From assembly GCA_964565895.1 (NCBI GenBank), contig CAZMGT010000010.1:1-64000 (forward strand): a stretch of 64,000 bases of DNA, written 5' to 3'. Made by a program: the position numbers and the translations under genes. The notes beneath the pieces were generated by a model. That model made no database searches and was not told the DNA's origin. It worked only from the letters and a program-made list of their open reading frames with translations. Every line of letters starts with the position of its first letter. The stretch's first letter is position 1. Positions 35,001 through 43,216 of the stretch are shown here, piece after piece. The DNA comes from CAZMGT01 sp964565895. Lineage in GTDB: Bacteria; Armatimonadota; Zipacnadia; UBA1398; CAZMGT01.

Positions 35001-37533
35001 AGCGCTGGGCAACCTCGCTCGCCACAGGGTCCGCCGGCGCGCGCAGGGGGTCGGCGTCGCTCCGCGCGAAAACCACCTTCCCCTGATAGCCCTGGGGATA
35101 GCCGAAGTCGTCGAGCAGGTGCACCACGCCGTCGACGCTGGAGAACACCACCTTGCCGTCCACCGTGGCCACCGGCGAGACCGCCGACGGCGCGTCGTAG
35201 CGATAGATCCACTTCGCCCGCGGGGCAAGCGCCGCGCCCGTCCCCTGGTAGTAGTCGATAACCACCTTCGCCGCCGCCGGGTTGCTGTTCGCCCCCGCGG
35301 GCCAGTCCGCTCCGCTAATGGTCACCGTCTTGCGGTTCGGCCCGATGGTAAAGTTCTTCACATCGCGCCCGTCCGCGCGCACGCGAATCTCGCTGTCGTA
35401 CGGCGCCGCGCCACAAATCGAGGCAAACCCCCTAATGCGCCACGTCGCCGTCTCGTCGGAATCAAACGCCCCGTTGCTGTTTGCGTCCCAGTTCTGGCTG
35501 GTTAGCGTCATCTGCTCGTTTTCCGTGCGGAAGACAAGCGCGACGTAGTTGTAGAGCGTCCCCGCGGCATTCGTCCCACTCTGGGTATAGATCACTTCGT
35601 CCAGCGCTCCGGACTCGCGGTCCTCGACAATGGCCACCGTCGGCGCGGCCACCGCCCCCGGGTTGTTCGGGGGCATCCACTGCGCCACGTCGCTGCCGTT
35701 GATCACATCGAGCACATGCAGCGCGCTGTTTACCGTGGGGACATAGGCATAGCCCCGGGTAACGGTAATCCCCCCGACCACCGGCGCGCCGACGTCGATT
35801 ACGCCCCCGGGCCACCCGCCAAACGGCACCCCGCCGGCCATGCGCGCGGGATCGCTCTCGATCCCCCCGCTCGCGCTGCGGGGCAGGGCCTCAAATGCGT
35901 AGACGATCCCGTTGTGGTCGCCTACGATAACGATGTCCCCGTTCGTCCCGCCCCCCATGGGCACGCGCGCCGTTACCGGCGGCGTGGTAATCACCACCCC
36001 AGGGTCGAACTCGTGATACCACAGCAAATCGTGCGCCGGCCAATCGATCCCCAGCGCCGAGCCTTGCAACCCGTCGTCCGGGTTGTTGTCGCGGTCCATA
36101 TCGCGCGAGGGGTCGGCGTCAAGGGCAAGCAGGACCGCGGGGGCGTTCGCCGTAGGCGGGGCGACGACGTAAATTACCCCGTTCGTCACCGTAGGGCTGG
36201 ACACGAGCGCGTTGAGCGCCTCTGCCGCGTCGGTGTAGTCCGCGGGGAGGGGGACGATCGTTTCCCGCTGCAGGCGCTCGCTTTCCGCCATGCTTTCCGA
36301 GAGCACCTCGCGCGAGGAGCCCGTATTGCGCGGGGTGTTGCGCCCCGAGGACCACTCCTCGGCCCAGGTGAGCATGTTAAACATGAGGTACATGTCCCCG
36401 CGCCAGCGCGGGTTGGTGTCTGGGTTGGTAAAGTCGTTGCCGCAGAAAATGCCCGAGTTCAGCCCGCTCGGCCCGTTATAGGACAGCCCCCCGCTTACCG
36501 TGTCGTTAATCTTGCACCCAATGTCGCCGGCGCAGACGATAATCCGGCCCCCGCCGAACTTCCCCGCGGCAAGATACGGCCGGCCATAGGGCGCCCACAC
36601 AGGGTCTGTGTCGGTGTCATATGCTCCGTTGTTGAGCACGGGAAACAGCGTGCGCCAGTCATATTGCACAATGCGGTAGGACTGCACGAACTTGTCGCCC
36701 AGGTTGTTGCACTCGTACTGCGTCAGCCAGTAGGGGTTGGTGAGCAGCGGGTGTTGCCGGTCCTTAATCACCGCCACGCCGGAGCTCGCCCCGCCCGCGT
36801 GAAACTGCAGCGTTACGGCAAACCCCTGCGCGGCACTCGTGCGCAACTGCCGCGCCGGGTTGTCGTCGCCGTCCCAGTCGATCCCCGGATACCTCGTCCC
36901 CGGCGACGCCGGCTGGTCCTGGGTATAGTTAAACTCAAACCGCGGGGGCGAGCTGTCGTCCGCCCGACCGATGTTCATCCCCCAGCAGTCATCGACAAAC
37001 ACCTGCCCGCCGGCATCGATCAGCCGCTTGAGCAGCGCCCGGTCGGCGTCGGTAAACGCGGTCATGCGGTGGTTGGAGATAAACAGCATGTCGTACTTAA
37101 CGAGCTCGTCGAAGTTCTCCGGGGTGAGGCGCACCTCCCAATAGGCGCCCATGTTCTTGGTGATCGGGTCGCCTACGTTAAAGTAGGCCAGGCCGGGGTC
37201 CGTCCCCCCGCCCGCGCGGTTAATCCAGCGCCGGCGTATCTCCTCGGTCACCGTGCTCGGGGCGAGGGGGTTGACGAACTCCCACCCCGGGGGCTTTAGC
37301 GGCGAGCGGTTTAGGATGTACCAAACGTGCGGGTCGGGATTCTCCAAGTTGTCCGGGCTAATTCCCTGGCTCGGGTTCTGCATCGCCGAGTCCACAAGCA
37401 GGTTGGCTACCTTAATCTGCCGCTTGCGCTCGGCGTAGCGAAACGATTTTGCGCTCACCGCGGTGCACGCCACCGCGGCCACCACCACAGCCAAAAGCGC
37501 TCTGCTCCAGCCTCTGTTCCCCATATGGATCAC
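32098..37533 (-). CDS. Giant secreted PQQ-propeller-like protein with DUF4159-like N-terminus, PilY1-like candidate
   Basis: An 1811-residue protein with a signal peptide (residues about 10-28, ending VSA). Residues about 130-340 resemble a DUF4159-type domain (FDELVKYDMLFISNHRMTAF, ALLKRLIDAGGQVFVDDCWG). From about 455 on, repeated blade-like segments appear: GDIVIVGDHNGIVYAFEAL, GYAYVPTVNSALHVLDVING, GKVVFSSVDGVVHLLDDFG and GDKVFLSFNLVYDDDGD. An NHL-like stretch (NSFLVADPENDRVIEIDTSG) follows. This is the layout of a PQQ-type beta-propeller, the fold of the PilY1 C-terminal half, and acidic Asp-rich loops could bind calcium. The GTG at 37533 has AAGGAG nine bases upstream. It lies between the PilX-like gene and the second giant gene, 33 bases before the latter's start. 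A PilY1-like tip role is inferred. Confidence 0.8.
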   Translation of the reverse strand: MIHMGNRGWSRALLAVVVAAVACTAVSAKSFRYAERKRQIKVANLLVDSAMQNPSQGISPDNLENPDPHVWYILNRSPLKPPGWEFVNPLAPSTVTEEIRRRWINRAGGGTDPGLAYFNVGDPITKNMGAYWEVRLTPENFDELVKYDMLFISNHRMTAFTDADRALLKRLIDAGGQVFVDDCWGMNIGRADDSSPPRFEFNYTQDQPASPGTRYPGIDWDGDDNPARQLRTSAAQGFAVTLQFHAGGASSGVAVIKDRQHPLLTNPYWLTQYECNNLGDKFVQSYRIVQYDWRTLFPVLNNGAYDTDTDPVWAPYGRPYLAAGKFGGGRIIVCAGDIGCKINDTVSGGLSYNGPSGLNSGIFCGNDFTNPDTNPRWRGDMYLMFNMLTWAEEWSSGRNTPRNTGSSREVLSESMAESERLQRETIVPLPADYTDAAEALNALVSSPTVTNGVIYVVAPPTANAPAVLLALDADPSRDMDRDNNPDDGLQGSALGIDWPAHDLLWYHEFDPGVVITTPPVTARVPMGGGTNGDIVIVGDHNGIVYAFEALPRSASGGIESDPARMAGGVPFGGWPGGVIDVGAPVVGGITVTRGYAYVPTVNSALHVLDVINGSDVAQWMPPNNPGAVAAPTVAIVEDRESGALDEVIYTQSGTNAAGTLYNYVALVFRTENEQMTLTSQNWDANSNGAFDSDETATWRIRGFASICGAAPYDSEIRVRADGRDVKNFTIGPNRKTVTISGADWPAGANSNPAAAKVVIDYYQGTGAALAPRAKWIYRYDAPSAVSPVATVDGKVVFSSVDGVVHLLDDFGYPQGYQGKVVFARSDADPLRAPADPVASEVAQRYLQYTFDTRGTIYTPPAVAGDAIVQTFVTVDGYTGVVCLETGADFTIDLGNPEGRTEIQSGQDSKPAPRSGPLRPDWQVHVFCALSGMEIPEWDAGADGQLGTADDIHNYSVNRAERTIRFYASPQFSGRRVLVQWIDNTTTPGNPRYYHEFHEIPQVVRWCYPSLSTATGFDIVRPYFDDGAVDANDVFEEQEMGNAIACFRDDNGNGSWDAGEVWVQPLYIDYDADVVGFSPANLGDDVCLVQGGSSVAGTVAAVDSGGQPIDALPSQASGSLPDASGTAPVIAGDKVFLSFNLVYDDDGDPATPDVADEFLAVFALDPRDSVYLDTVNEPWPGATWPWPDPRGGPSNAPIEPPWETYVYDDAKQRDPYLEYYDADGSLGMCNPNYDLLSVRKIGPASFELGSPLVAGGQLAKVSVEEDPRVWNLRVFEAEAVRTLVGDHGRILGLDSAGSPVIEVPAASFTEFQGTGTTPGQGVCRTKGVVRPRSIQALSTYRKNSFLVADPENDRVIEIDTSGNITWRCENIDLSGQGGGPEQAFLRDPNFVSLPQGEPWSLSRPTDAVRWEYEGVDPSDGTAYEFQMTTIADSGHSRVLCLVSKVPIGAASTTNEVQKYLYWVSDPNQVVLDEDGQTIIRAGEYTYISCRPIKYPNSGALFDFGGVVAGMNGYRLSTVPGDEPDPAAPDGSPLTRQLGEGASVVKLGRVGGSGPVPVTPQIEWAFSDLWVLPRDDTGAPTGEPPVRFKTLEHINHVDCWVTRDANDPSIAVYHLTIADDEGIYPVEYIPAVGAESGLVPDIAAGKGKAIIALPDTDLSDGYSYGAQWAFLARQDLENPLPGAETYVDLMAAMEAVGGSAYPVDYTGAGPNYFAYFRPVYVEYQRDGKYLVVNGHESKGEVLLLDPSAVGVSVAAMVAPQPSAYALAPGALEPRPYLGTRSSGATGLSSIPTSEASTYRFKQPLCATRDPVSQ

Positions 37534-37573
37534 CGTCCACGGCTCCTTGCCGAACGGCGGTTAGCGATCACCG

Positions 37574-40486
37574 TCACCGCGAGAGCTTGCCGAAGTAGAC
37601 GAGGTCCGGGCTCACCGGCAAAAACGGCAGCCGGGGTAGCGTGGAGAACCGCGCAAATGGCCGGTTGCTGCGCAGGCCCGGGTCGTAGCGGAACTCGATC
37701 AACCCCCAGTCCCCGTCGTCCATCGCCGCGAAGTTCAGGGGATAGGACCACTTGTCGTACCAGTCCGCGACAGACCCCGGGTCGGCGACGTAGCTTTCCG
37801 TAATCGCCCCGTAGATGCGCAGGCGCACGTTCCACCGCCGCGACTCGGCGAAGTCCGCCACGGCGCTTGCGTCGCGGTCGATGTCCGCAGCGTCCACAAC
37901 CCCGTCGCCGTTGTGGTCCAGCGCACAAGCGCGGGGGTCCCAAAACTCGCCGGGGATGATGAAGAACGTCCCCTTCTGCGCATACATCAGGGCGTGCACC
38001 ACGCAGTCCAGCGCCGGCTGCACGCGCCCCCCGACCCGCCGCAGGAGCATCGGCCCGTCCTCCACGCCGTCCGGCGGGTCGCTCGTGTCGTTCAGGGGGA
38101 TCGTCGCCCCCGTGCGCATCTCCACGCCGAAGGCATAGATCTCCAGCGGCCGAGTCATCTCCGGCGAGGCGACAATGCGCACGTGGTTCAGCCCGCCCGG
38201 GCGCGGGTCGAGACCCGTGGGCGGGCTGCCAAACGGCGTCTCCACCGTCCCGTCGTTGTCCAGGTCAATCGGTTGGTTCGCGGCGTCGCGGAGCACGGGA
38301 ATGGCCAAAATCTGGACCTTCCCGTTCATCTGCCGACAGGGGTTAATCTCCACGCCTACGCCATCGCTGCGGTCGAAGTCGTACCTAATCCCGTTTAGAT
38401 ACATGTCGAACGCGCTGAGCTTGGACCCTTTAACCTTAAGCTTGATAAACACGTTCCCATCGGTGGCGGGCGCCGAGGCCTGCGGGTTGCCCAGCAGGCA
38501 CTGCTCCTCGTCCGTCCCGGCAAAGCCAAACCAAAAGTCCAAATGCTGCCCCGGCCCAAGCACATACTTCACCCGCCGCCGCTCGCCGCGACTCACTGGC
38601 CGCACGTCGGCGTTCGTGCGCAGCCCGCGCAGCGCGCAGTGCGGCCCGTTGATCACCACGTTCTCCCCGGCAAGCAGGGCGATCCGGCTGTTTGTGGGAT
38701 CCTCGGCGTCGATCCCCGCCCAATCGCTCGGGCTGAGCAGGTTCCCCTCCACGTAGATGTTCCCCGGGGTAACCACCGTCAGGTTATACGGCCCCGCGGC
38801 GAGCTTGCCCGAGATGCGCACGTTCCCCGTGCAGTAGATCAGCCCGTCCGCGGGATAGTCGAACCAGCACGAAGCATCGGGCACCCCGTCGTTGTCGCGG
38901 TCGAGCACACGCACCGTATCCGCCGCCCCGCGCGCCCACGGGTCAAACCGTCCCGCCGCCGAATCGAAGGGAATGCGCCACGGCGTATACTTCCCCTCGG
39001 GGTCCGGGTGGCGGATGATCTTGATGTCCGGCAGGGCGGGGTCGTTGCCCAGGTTGTCCACGAACCACTGCGGCGCCTGGTGCGTCTCGAAGAGGACGAT
39101 CTCCACGCCCGGCGGGTTATACAGCGGCCCCTGCCAATACGGTGAGTTCGCCCCCGCCCCCAGCCGCCGCCACTCGTCCGCCAAAAGGTCGCGGTCGAAC
39201 ACCTGCCGGTCGCTGTCGTTGGCCACGTAAAGCGCGCGGCCGAAGCCGTAGCGCGCGGTATTGTCCGGCGCGCCGTTGTTCGTGAACTCGTTCCCCGAGC
39301 TCTCCGCAATCAGCTCAAGCTGCGGCTCGCCGGAGTCCGGGTCCTTGGCCTCGACGTTCGGCGGGGTAATGCGCTGCACGCTCCGCGCGGGGTGCACCGA
39401 GGCGTCCACCGCTCCCAGCCCGTCGAGCCAAGTCAGCGCGTTAGGGTCGTTGGGGTTTAGCTCAATCGGGAAATTGGGGTCGTTCGATGCCGCGCCCACG
39501 GCAAGCACATTCGCCCCGTCGTCCGTCTGCGCATAACCGGTGAGCGGCAGCCCGGAGGGAGCAAGCGGCGGGTTGCCCCCGGTGTCCGTTATCCCGTCGA
39601 ACGAAATCCGCCCCGCGACATATACCCCATCGCCGCGGTCGCCCAGCGGCGCCGCCGGCGGCCGCGGGCAGATAAATCGCAGCTTGCCATATAGGCACAC
39701 GCTGGTGTTGGAAAACAGGCCCCCGACAAACCGCTGCCAGCGCATGGGGTCCGTAAGATCCTCAAGCCCCCCGCTGTTCCGCCCGTCGCCGTCGATGTCG
39801 ATGGTATAGGGCACGCCGAACTCCTGCTCCGTTTCCGACTTGCCGTAGTCGGAAATGCAGAACAGATAGTCCGGCGTAAGCAGGGGGACATAGGCGTTGT
39901 TCACCCGCGTCAGCCCCGGGGTAAGCGGCGCCTCGCCGATGGTCGTAATCTCGATAAACCGGCTGAGCTGGTCGAACGCCGCGTTCGAGGCGCTTACTTG
40001 GGGAAACTCCGCGGTGTTCCCGTCGCCGTCGCGGTCGAAGTAGTCCCGCGGAGCATAGCGCACGCGGACCAGCGTCCGCCCCGGGATAGCGCTCAGGATG
40101 TCCTCGGCGAGCTCGGAGAGGTCCTTCGTCTCCCCCGGGGGCTCGAGCTTGACAAAGTGCACCATCTCGTCGAACGCGCTGGCCAGGTCCGAGCCCGCGG
40201 GCGGCCCCCAGCCGCGCGAGATCTCCAGCTCCGTGTAGTAGTTTTCGGAAAGCCCCGTGGGCCGCTCCGGGCGATACTCCGGGTTTTCCAAAAGCAGCTC
40301 GTGGATAAACTTCGTCGCCGACTCCGCCGCCGTCTCCGCGGCAATCACGTCCTCCTGGCGGCCAGCCTGGGTCAGGCTGTGCGTGACCAAGGCCACGAAC
40401 ACCGCGGCCATGATCGACAGTAGCAGCATAATCACTACTGCGAGAATGATTACCTGACCTGATTGCCCGCAACGCCAGCCGCTCAT
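37574..40486 (-). CDS. PilX-like pilus protein with very large C-terminal extension
   Basis: The N-terminus (GQSGQVIILAVVIMLLLSIMAAVFVALVTH-type layout, then AETAAESATKFIHE) matches PilX-type minor pilins: short leader, one long hydrophobic helix, and the AETAAE motif after it. The whole protein has 970 residues, several times a normal PilX of about 200. The extension carries Asp-rich loops (DRDGDGNTAEF, DIDGDGRNSGG, DRDNDGVPDAS). Near residue 857 there is a dockerin-like element, DHNGDGVVDAADIDRDAS, with Asp/Asn at the calcium positions. The ATG has GGAGGTG upstream. It lies between the PilW-like gene and the giant PilY1-like genes, which is the conserved order of pilW-pilX-pilY1. The annotation as a PilX-type pilin rests on the N-terminus and context. 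Confidence 0.78.
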   Translation of the reverse strand: MSGWRCGQSGQVIILAVVIMLLLSIMAAVFVALVTHSLTQAGRQEDVIAAETAAESATKFIHELLLENPEYRPERPTGLSENYYTELEISRGWGPPAGSDLASAFDEMVHFVKLEPPGETKDLSELAEDILSAIPGRTLVRVRYAPRDYFDRDGDGNTAEFPQVSASNAAFDQLSRFIEITTIGEAPLTPGLTRVNNAYVPLLTPDYLFCISDYGKSETEQEFGVPYTIDIDGDGRNSGGLEDLTDPMRWQRFVGGLFSNTSVCLYGKLRFICPRPPAAPLGDRGDGVYVAGRISFDGITDTGGNPPLAPSGLPLTGYAQTDDGANVLAVGAASNDPNFPIELNPNDPNALTWLDGLGAVDASVHPARSVQRITPPNVEAKDPDSGEPQLELIAESSGNEFTNNGAPDNTARYGFGRALYVANDSDRQVFDRDLLADEWRRLGAGANSPYWQGPLYNPPGVEIVLFETHQAPQWFVDNLGNDPALPDIKIIRHPDPEGKYTPWRIPFDSAAGRFDPWARGAADTVRVLDRDNDGVPDASCWFDYPADGLIYCTGNVRISGKLAAGPYNLTVVTPGNIYVEGNLLSPSDWAGIDAEDPTNSRIALLAGENVVINGPHCALRGLRTNADVRPVSRGERRRVKYVLGPGQHLDFWFGFAGTDEEQCLLGNPQASAPATDGNVFIKLKVKGSKLSAFDMYLNGIRYDFDRSDGVGVEINPCRQMNGKVQILAIPVLRDAANQPIDLDNDGTVETPFGSPPTGLDPRPGGLNHVRIVASPEMTRPLEIYAFGVEMRTGATIPLNDTSDPPDGVEDGPMLLRRVGGRVQPALDCVVHALMYAQKGTFFIIPGEFWDPRACALDHNGDGVVDAADIDRDASAVADFAESRRWNVRLRIYGAITESYVADPGSVADWYDKWSYPLNFAAMDDGDWGLIEFRYDPGLRSNRPFARFSTLPRLPFLPVSPDLVYFGKLSR

Positions 40487-40502
40487 CAGCGCACCTCCAC
40501 CC

Positions 40503-42224
40503 CTACGGGCTCGGCTGCCCCAGAAGCGAATAGCGCAGCTCGTTGCGCAGGGCCACCGTGGTGCTCGCCTTAAGCACCTGCGGCGTCCCCGTGGCCACGT
40601 CGTATACCGCCATGTGCAGCGTCACGTCGATCTTCTGCCACGAGCCATAGGTCACGAGCACCACGTCGTTCCTAAACGTATTGCCCACCCACTCGAAGTT
40701 GTCGCGGAACTTATAGCGCACGTCGATGTAGTCGTACTTCCGCCCCGGCGGGTTAAGCCGGTTAAACGTAATTACCCCGGTGTTATAGTCGATGCGGTAC
40801 TCCCCCGGCCCCGGGTCGCCCTTTGTCCTGCGAAAGCGGACCACGCGCTGCGTCGCTCCGTCGAACTTCACGCAGCGCACCGTCTCCGAATACTCGACGA
40901 TCTTCCACCCCAGGCGCCGCGGCGGCGAGTTCCCCCCGGCGACGCTGCCGAAGTCCGTCACGTTGCCCCCGTAGCTCACCTGGAACATATAGGGCACGCC
41001 CGCCCGCGGGCGCAGGGTGTTCGCCGGGTCATTCGCGGCCACCGGCGTGCCGTCGGGCAGGCGGTAGAAGAACCGGTCGCGGAAGTTCCGCCCGCACTTC
41101 ACCGTCCCCGTCACGGGGTCTACGTCGATCGTCCACCCCGGCGTCGTTCCGTCGTTAAACACGCGCCGCCCGCCGCCCGGGTCGTTCGGCCCCGGCGTGC
41201 CGTCGGCATAGATCTGGCGCACGATCTGCGGGATGTTCGACCCGCCCGGGGTGTTAAAGAACGTAATCAGGGCCATAATCCCGTGCGCCGGGTCGTGCGC
41301 CCAGTTGCCCCGTTTTGTTTTATACGCCGTGGGCTCGGTGTTGTTGTTGGGCTGGGCTTGTTCCGCCCCCTCCATAGCCGGGCTCAGGCTCAGCCCGGGA
41401 ACGGGGGCGACCCCCGCCTGCGCATAGCCCTCGCTGTCCAGTTCCGCCAGCGGCCGATGCACCCCGCGCACCGTGTCGTAGACGTAGATGGCCACGTCGG
41501 CGTTCTCCGTGGGCGTCATCGGCTCGCTAATCTCCTCCCAGAACTCGCCGATGGGCCGCCCGTTGACGGTCGTCGAACGCGCGTAGAAATACGCCCCGTA
41601 GATGTCGTCGTAGCTCAGCGAGGCCGGATAGCGCGACCAGGGGTCCTCGTCCAGGTTAAACACCGCGCGATATAGCGTGCACATGTTCGCCTCGGAAAGA
41701 TCGTGAAACGGCTGCTCGAACGGGTTGAGATAGCCCATGCGCGGCTCCACGCCCGGCGCTCGGCCCCACATGTGCCCCGAATACCCGCTCCCCGGCCCGG
41801 GCTGCCCGGGCAGCGGCGCGACATACCAGCGGACCACCGTGCGGCTCTTGCGCAGGGGATAAATCACGTGCCCCTCGTCGTCCATCTCCGGCAAAATGAG
41901 GTCCAAATACGCGGGCACCGCCGCCGCGGGAACGTTGTTCGCGGGCACGCCGGTTACCGTAACCAGCGGCCCGGGGACAACGTACATCGCCTCCTGCAGG
42001 TCCTGCGTCAGGCGGTTTATGGCATAGGTCAGCCGTTGCTGGCCGATTACCCGCGCCTGGCTTTGGCGCACGATGTTAAAGCTTTGATAAAGCGGGACGA
42101 AGAGCAGGCCGAAGAGAATTACCAAAATGGCCGTAACCACCAGGATCTCGACCAGGGTAAACCCCCGGCCGGCCCTCGCGGCGCGGCACTTCTCTCCGGC
42201 GCTCGTCGCGCGCCAGGCGCTCAT
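40503..42224 (-). CDS. PilW-like type IV prepilin
   Basis: A class of large minor pilin, 573 residues. A basic leader (to RAGRG) precedes the prepilin peptidase site before FTLVEILVVTAILVILFG, with the conserved Glu at mature position 5. The hydrophobic helix continues into SFNIVRQSQARVIGQQRLTYAINRLTQDLQEAMY, the usual PilW layout. The C-terminal part is beta-rich and unlike pilins of known structure. The ATG at 42224 has AAGGGAG upstream; the TTG at 42257 would give an over-long leader. It precedes the PilX-like gene by 17 bases. Minor pilins of this type prime pilus assembly together with PilV, PilX and PilY1. Confidence 0.85.
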   Translation of the reverse strand: MSAWRATSAGEKCRAARAGRGFTLVEILVVTAILVILFGLLFVPLYQSFNIVRQSQARVIGQQRLTYAINRLTQDLQEAMYVVPGPLVTVTGVPANNVPAAAVPAYLDLILPEMDDEGHVIYPLRKSRTVVRWYVAPLPGQPGPGSGYSGHMWGRAPGVEPRMGYLNPFEQPFHDLSEANMCTLYRAVFNLDEDPWSRYPASLSYDDIYGAYFYARSTTVNGRPIGEFWEEISEPMTPTENADVAIYVYDTVRGVHRPLAELDSEGYAQAGVAPVPGLSLSPAMEGAEQAQPNNNTEPTAYKTKRGNWAHDPAHGIMALITFFNTPGGSNIPQIVRQIYADGTPGPNDPGGGRRVFNDGTTPGWTIDVDPVTGTVKCGRNFRDRFFYRLPDGTPVAANDPANTLRPRAGVPYMFQVSYGGNVTDFGSVAGGNSPPRRLGWKIVEYSETVRCVKFDGATQRVVRFRRTKGDPGPGEYRIDYNTGVITFNRLNPPGRKYDYIDVRYKFRDNFEWVGNTFRNDVVLVTYGSWQKIDVTLHMAVYDVATGTPQVLKASTTVALRNELRYSLLGQPSP

Positions 42225-42319
42225 CGCGCACTCCCTTCGCCACACGCTAGTCAACAAAACACACGCCCCGATTTCGTACTACCCTCAGCCTCATTTCGCC
42301 AAACAGCAGTCCAACAATA

Positions 42320-42349
42320 GCCGCCTGCCCCCACCGGCGGACAGGCGGC
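42320..42349. repeat. Inverted repeat between two prepilin genes
   Basis: GCCGCCTG (42320-42327) and CAGGCGGC (42342-42349) form a perfect 8-bp stem around 14 bases in the 148-base gap upstream of the PilW-like gene. No T-run follows on the minus strand, so it may be an RNA-processing or stability element rather than a terminator. Confidence 0.5.
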
Positions 42350-42372
42350 GAGCTCTCCCTGCTCCGCGCGGC

Positions 42373-43197
42373 CTACGGGGTGGGTGTAGGCGTCGCGCCC
42401 ACCGCCGCTTCCCCCTCGCGCGGGTAAAACGGCGCGTCCGCCGCGTCCACCTCCGTAAACCGATACTTCGCCTGCACCGTCCCGTCCAGATAAAGCACGA
42501 GCGTCACGTAGTTATCTCCACCGGCCCGGCCGTGACGATGGTGCGGGCACCAGGTGATGATCGTATCCTTGCGCGGCGTCCACCGCTGCTGGCCCGTCCC
42601 CTGAGCGTTGGGCCAGAGCTGCCGATGATAGCGATCGTTGAGCTCGTAATACGCCTGCCACGCCGCCTCGTCCGTGCTCCCCGCGGGCGGGCGGATGGCC
42701 TCCACGTCTGCCTCGGTAATCCCCCGAAACGGCAAATACTCCCACACCGGCTCCTCAAAGTCCGGGTCGAGTGCCTGGTAGCTAATGTAATAAAAGCTCT
42801 CCCCGGGCGACACGTAGTCGCCCACGGAAACCTTTACCCGCTGGCCGCCGGAATCCAGCGCCTCCTCGCGCCGCCCCTCGGGGCAGTGCAAGTCGTCCGG
42901 GTCGTCGCCCGCGCCCGCCTCAAACAGGGCCCACAGCCCCGTGGTCTCCGTCGCCGACCCCCCCACCGCGGGCTGCTCCTGCGCCAGCGCTACGTCGAAC
43001 GGCGGATACCCCAAATTATCCAACTGATACTGCCGGAGCATGGTATAGAGCATGTGCAGGTTCGTCAGGCAGGCAAACCGCCGCTGCCCCTGGCCCGCGT
43101 TCTTGATCATGCTAAACGTAATCCCCGCGAGCAGCGCGATGATCGCAATGACCACCAATAGCTCGAGCAGCGTAAACCCCGTCCTGCCCTTGTTCAT
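42373..43197 (-). CDS. Type IV prepilin (PulG/PilE class)
   Basis: A 274-residue pilin precursor. The short leader MNKGRTG is followed by FTLLELLVVIAIIALLAG, with the peptidase site after Gly and Glu at position 5. The helix passes into KNAGQGQRRFACLTNLHMLYTMLRQYQLDN, a form common in bacteria where pilin-like proteins carry the CxxNL motif. The ATG at 43197 has GGGGAG upstream; the longer frame to 43257 would extend the leader wrongly. It is either a minor pilin or the main pilin; the neighbouring 233-residue prepilin (44892-45593) is the other candidate. Confidence 0.87.
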   Translation of the reverse strand: MNKGRTGFTLLELLVVIAIIALLAGITFSMIKNAGQGQRRFACLTNLHMLYTMLRQYQLDNLGYPPFDVALAQEQPAVGGSATETTGLWALFEAGAGDDPDDLHCPEGRREEALDSGGQRVKVSVGDYVSPGESFYYISYQALDPDFEEPVWEYLPFRGITEADVEAIRPPAGSTDEAAWQAYYELNDRYHRQLWPNAQGTGQQRWTPRKDTIITWCPHHRHGRAGGDNYVTLVLYLDGTVQAKYRFTEVDAADAPFYPREGEAAVGATPTPTP

Positions 43198-43216
43198 CGT
43201 TCTCCCCGCTCTCCGC

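Noticed and set aside
35716..37299. A 527-codon plus-strand frame opposite the 1811-residue giant
   Set aside because: Same reason: Arg/His/Val-rich shadow, no ribosome site, no recognisable motif.
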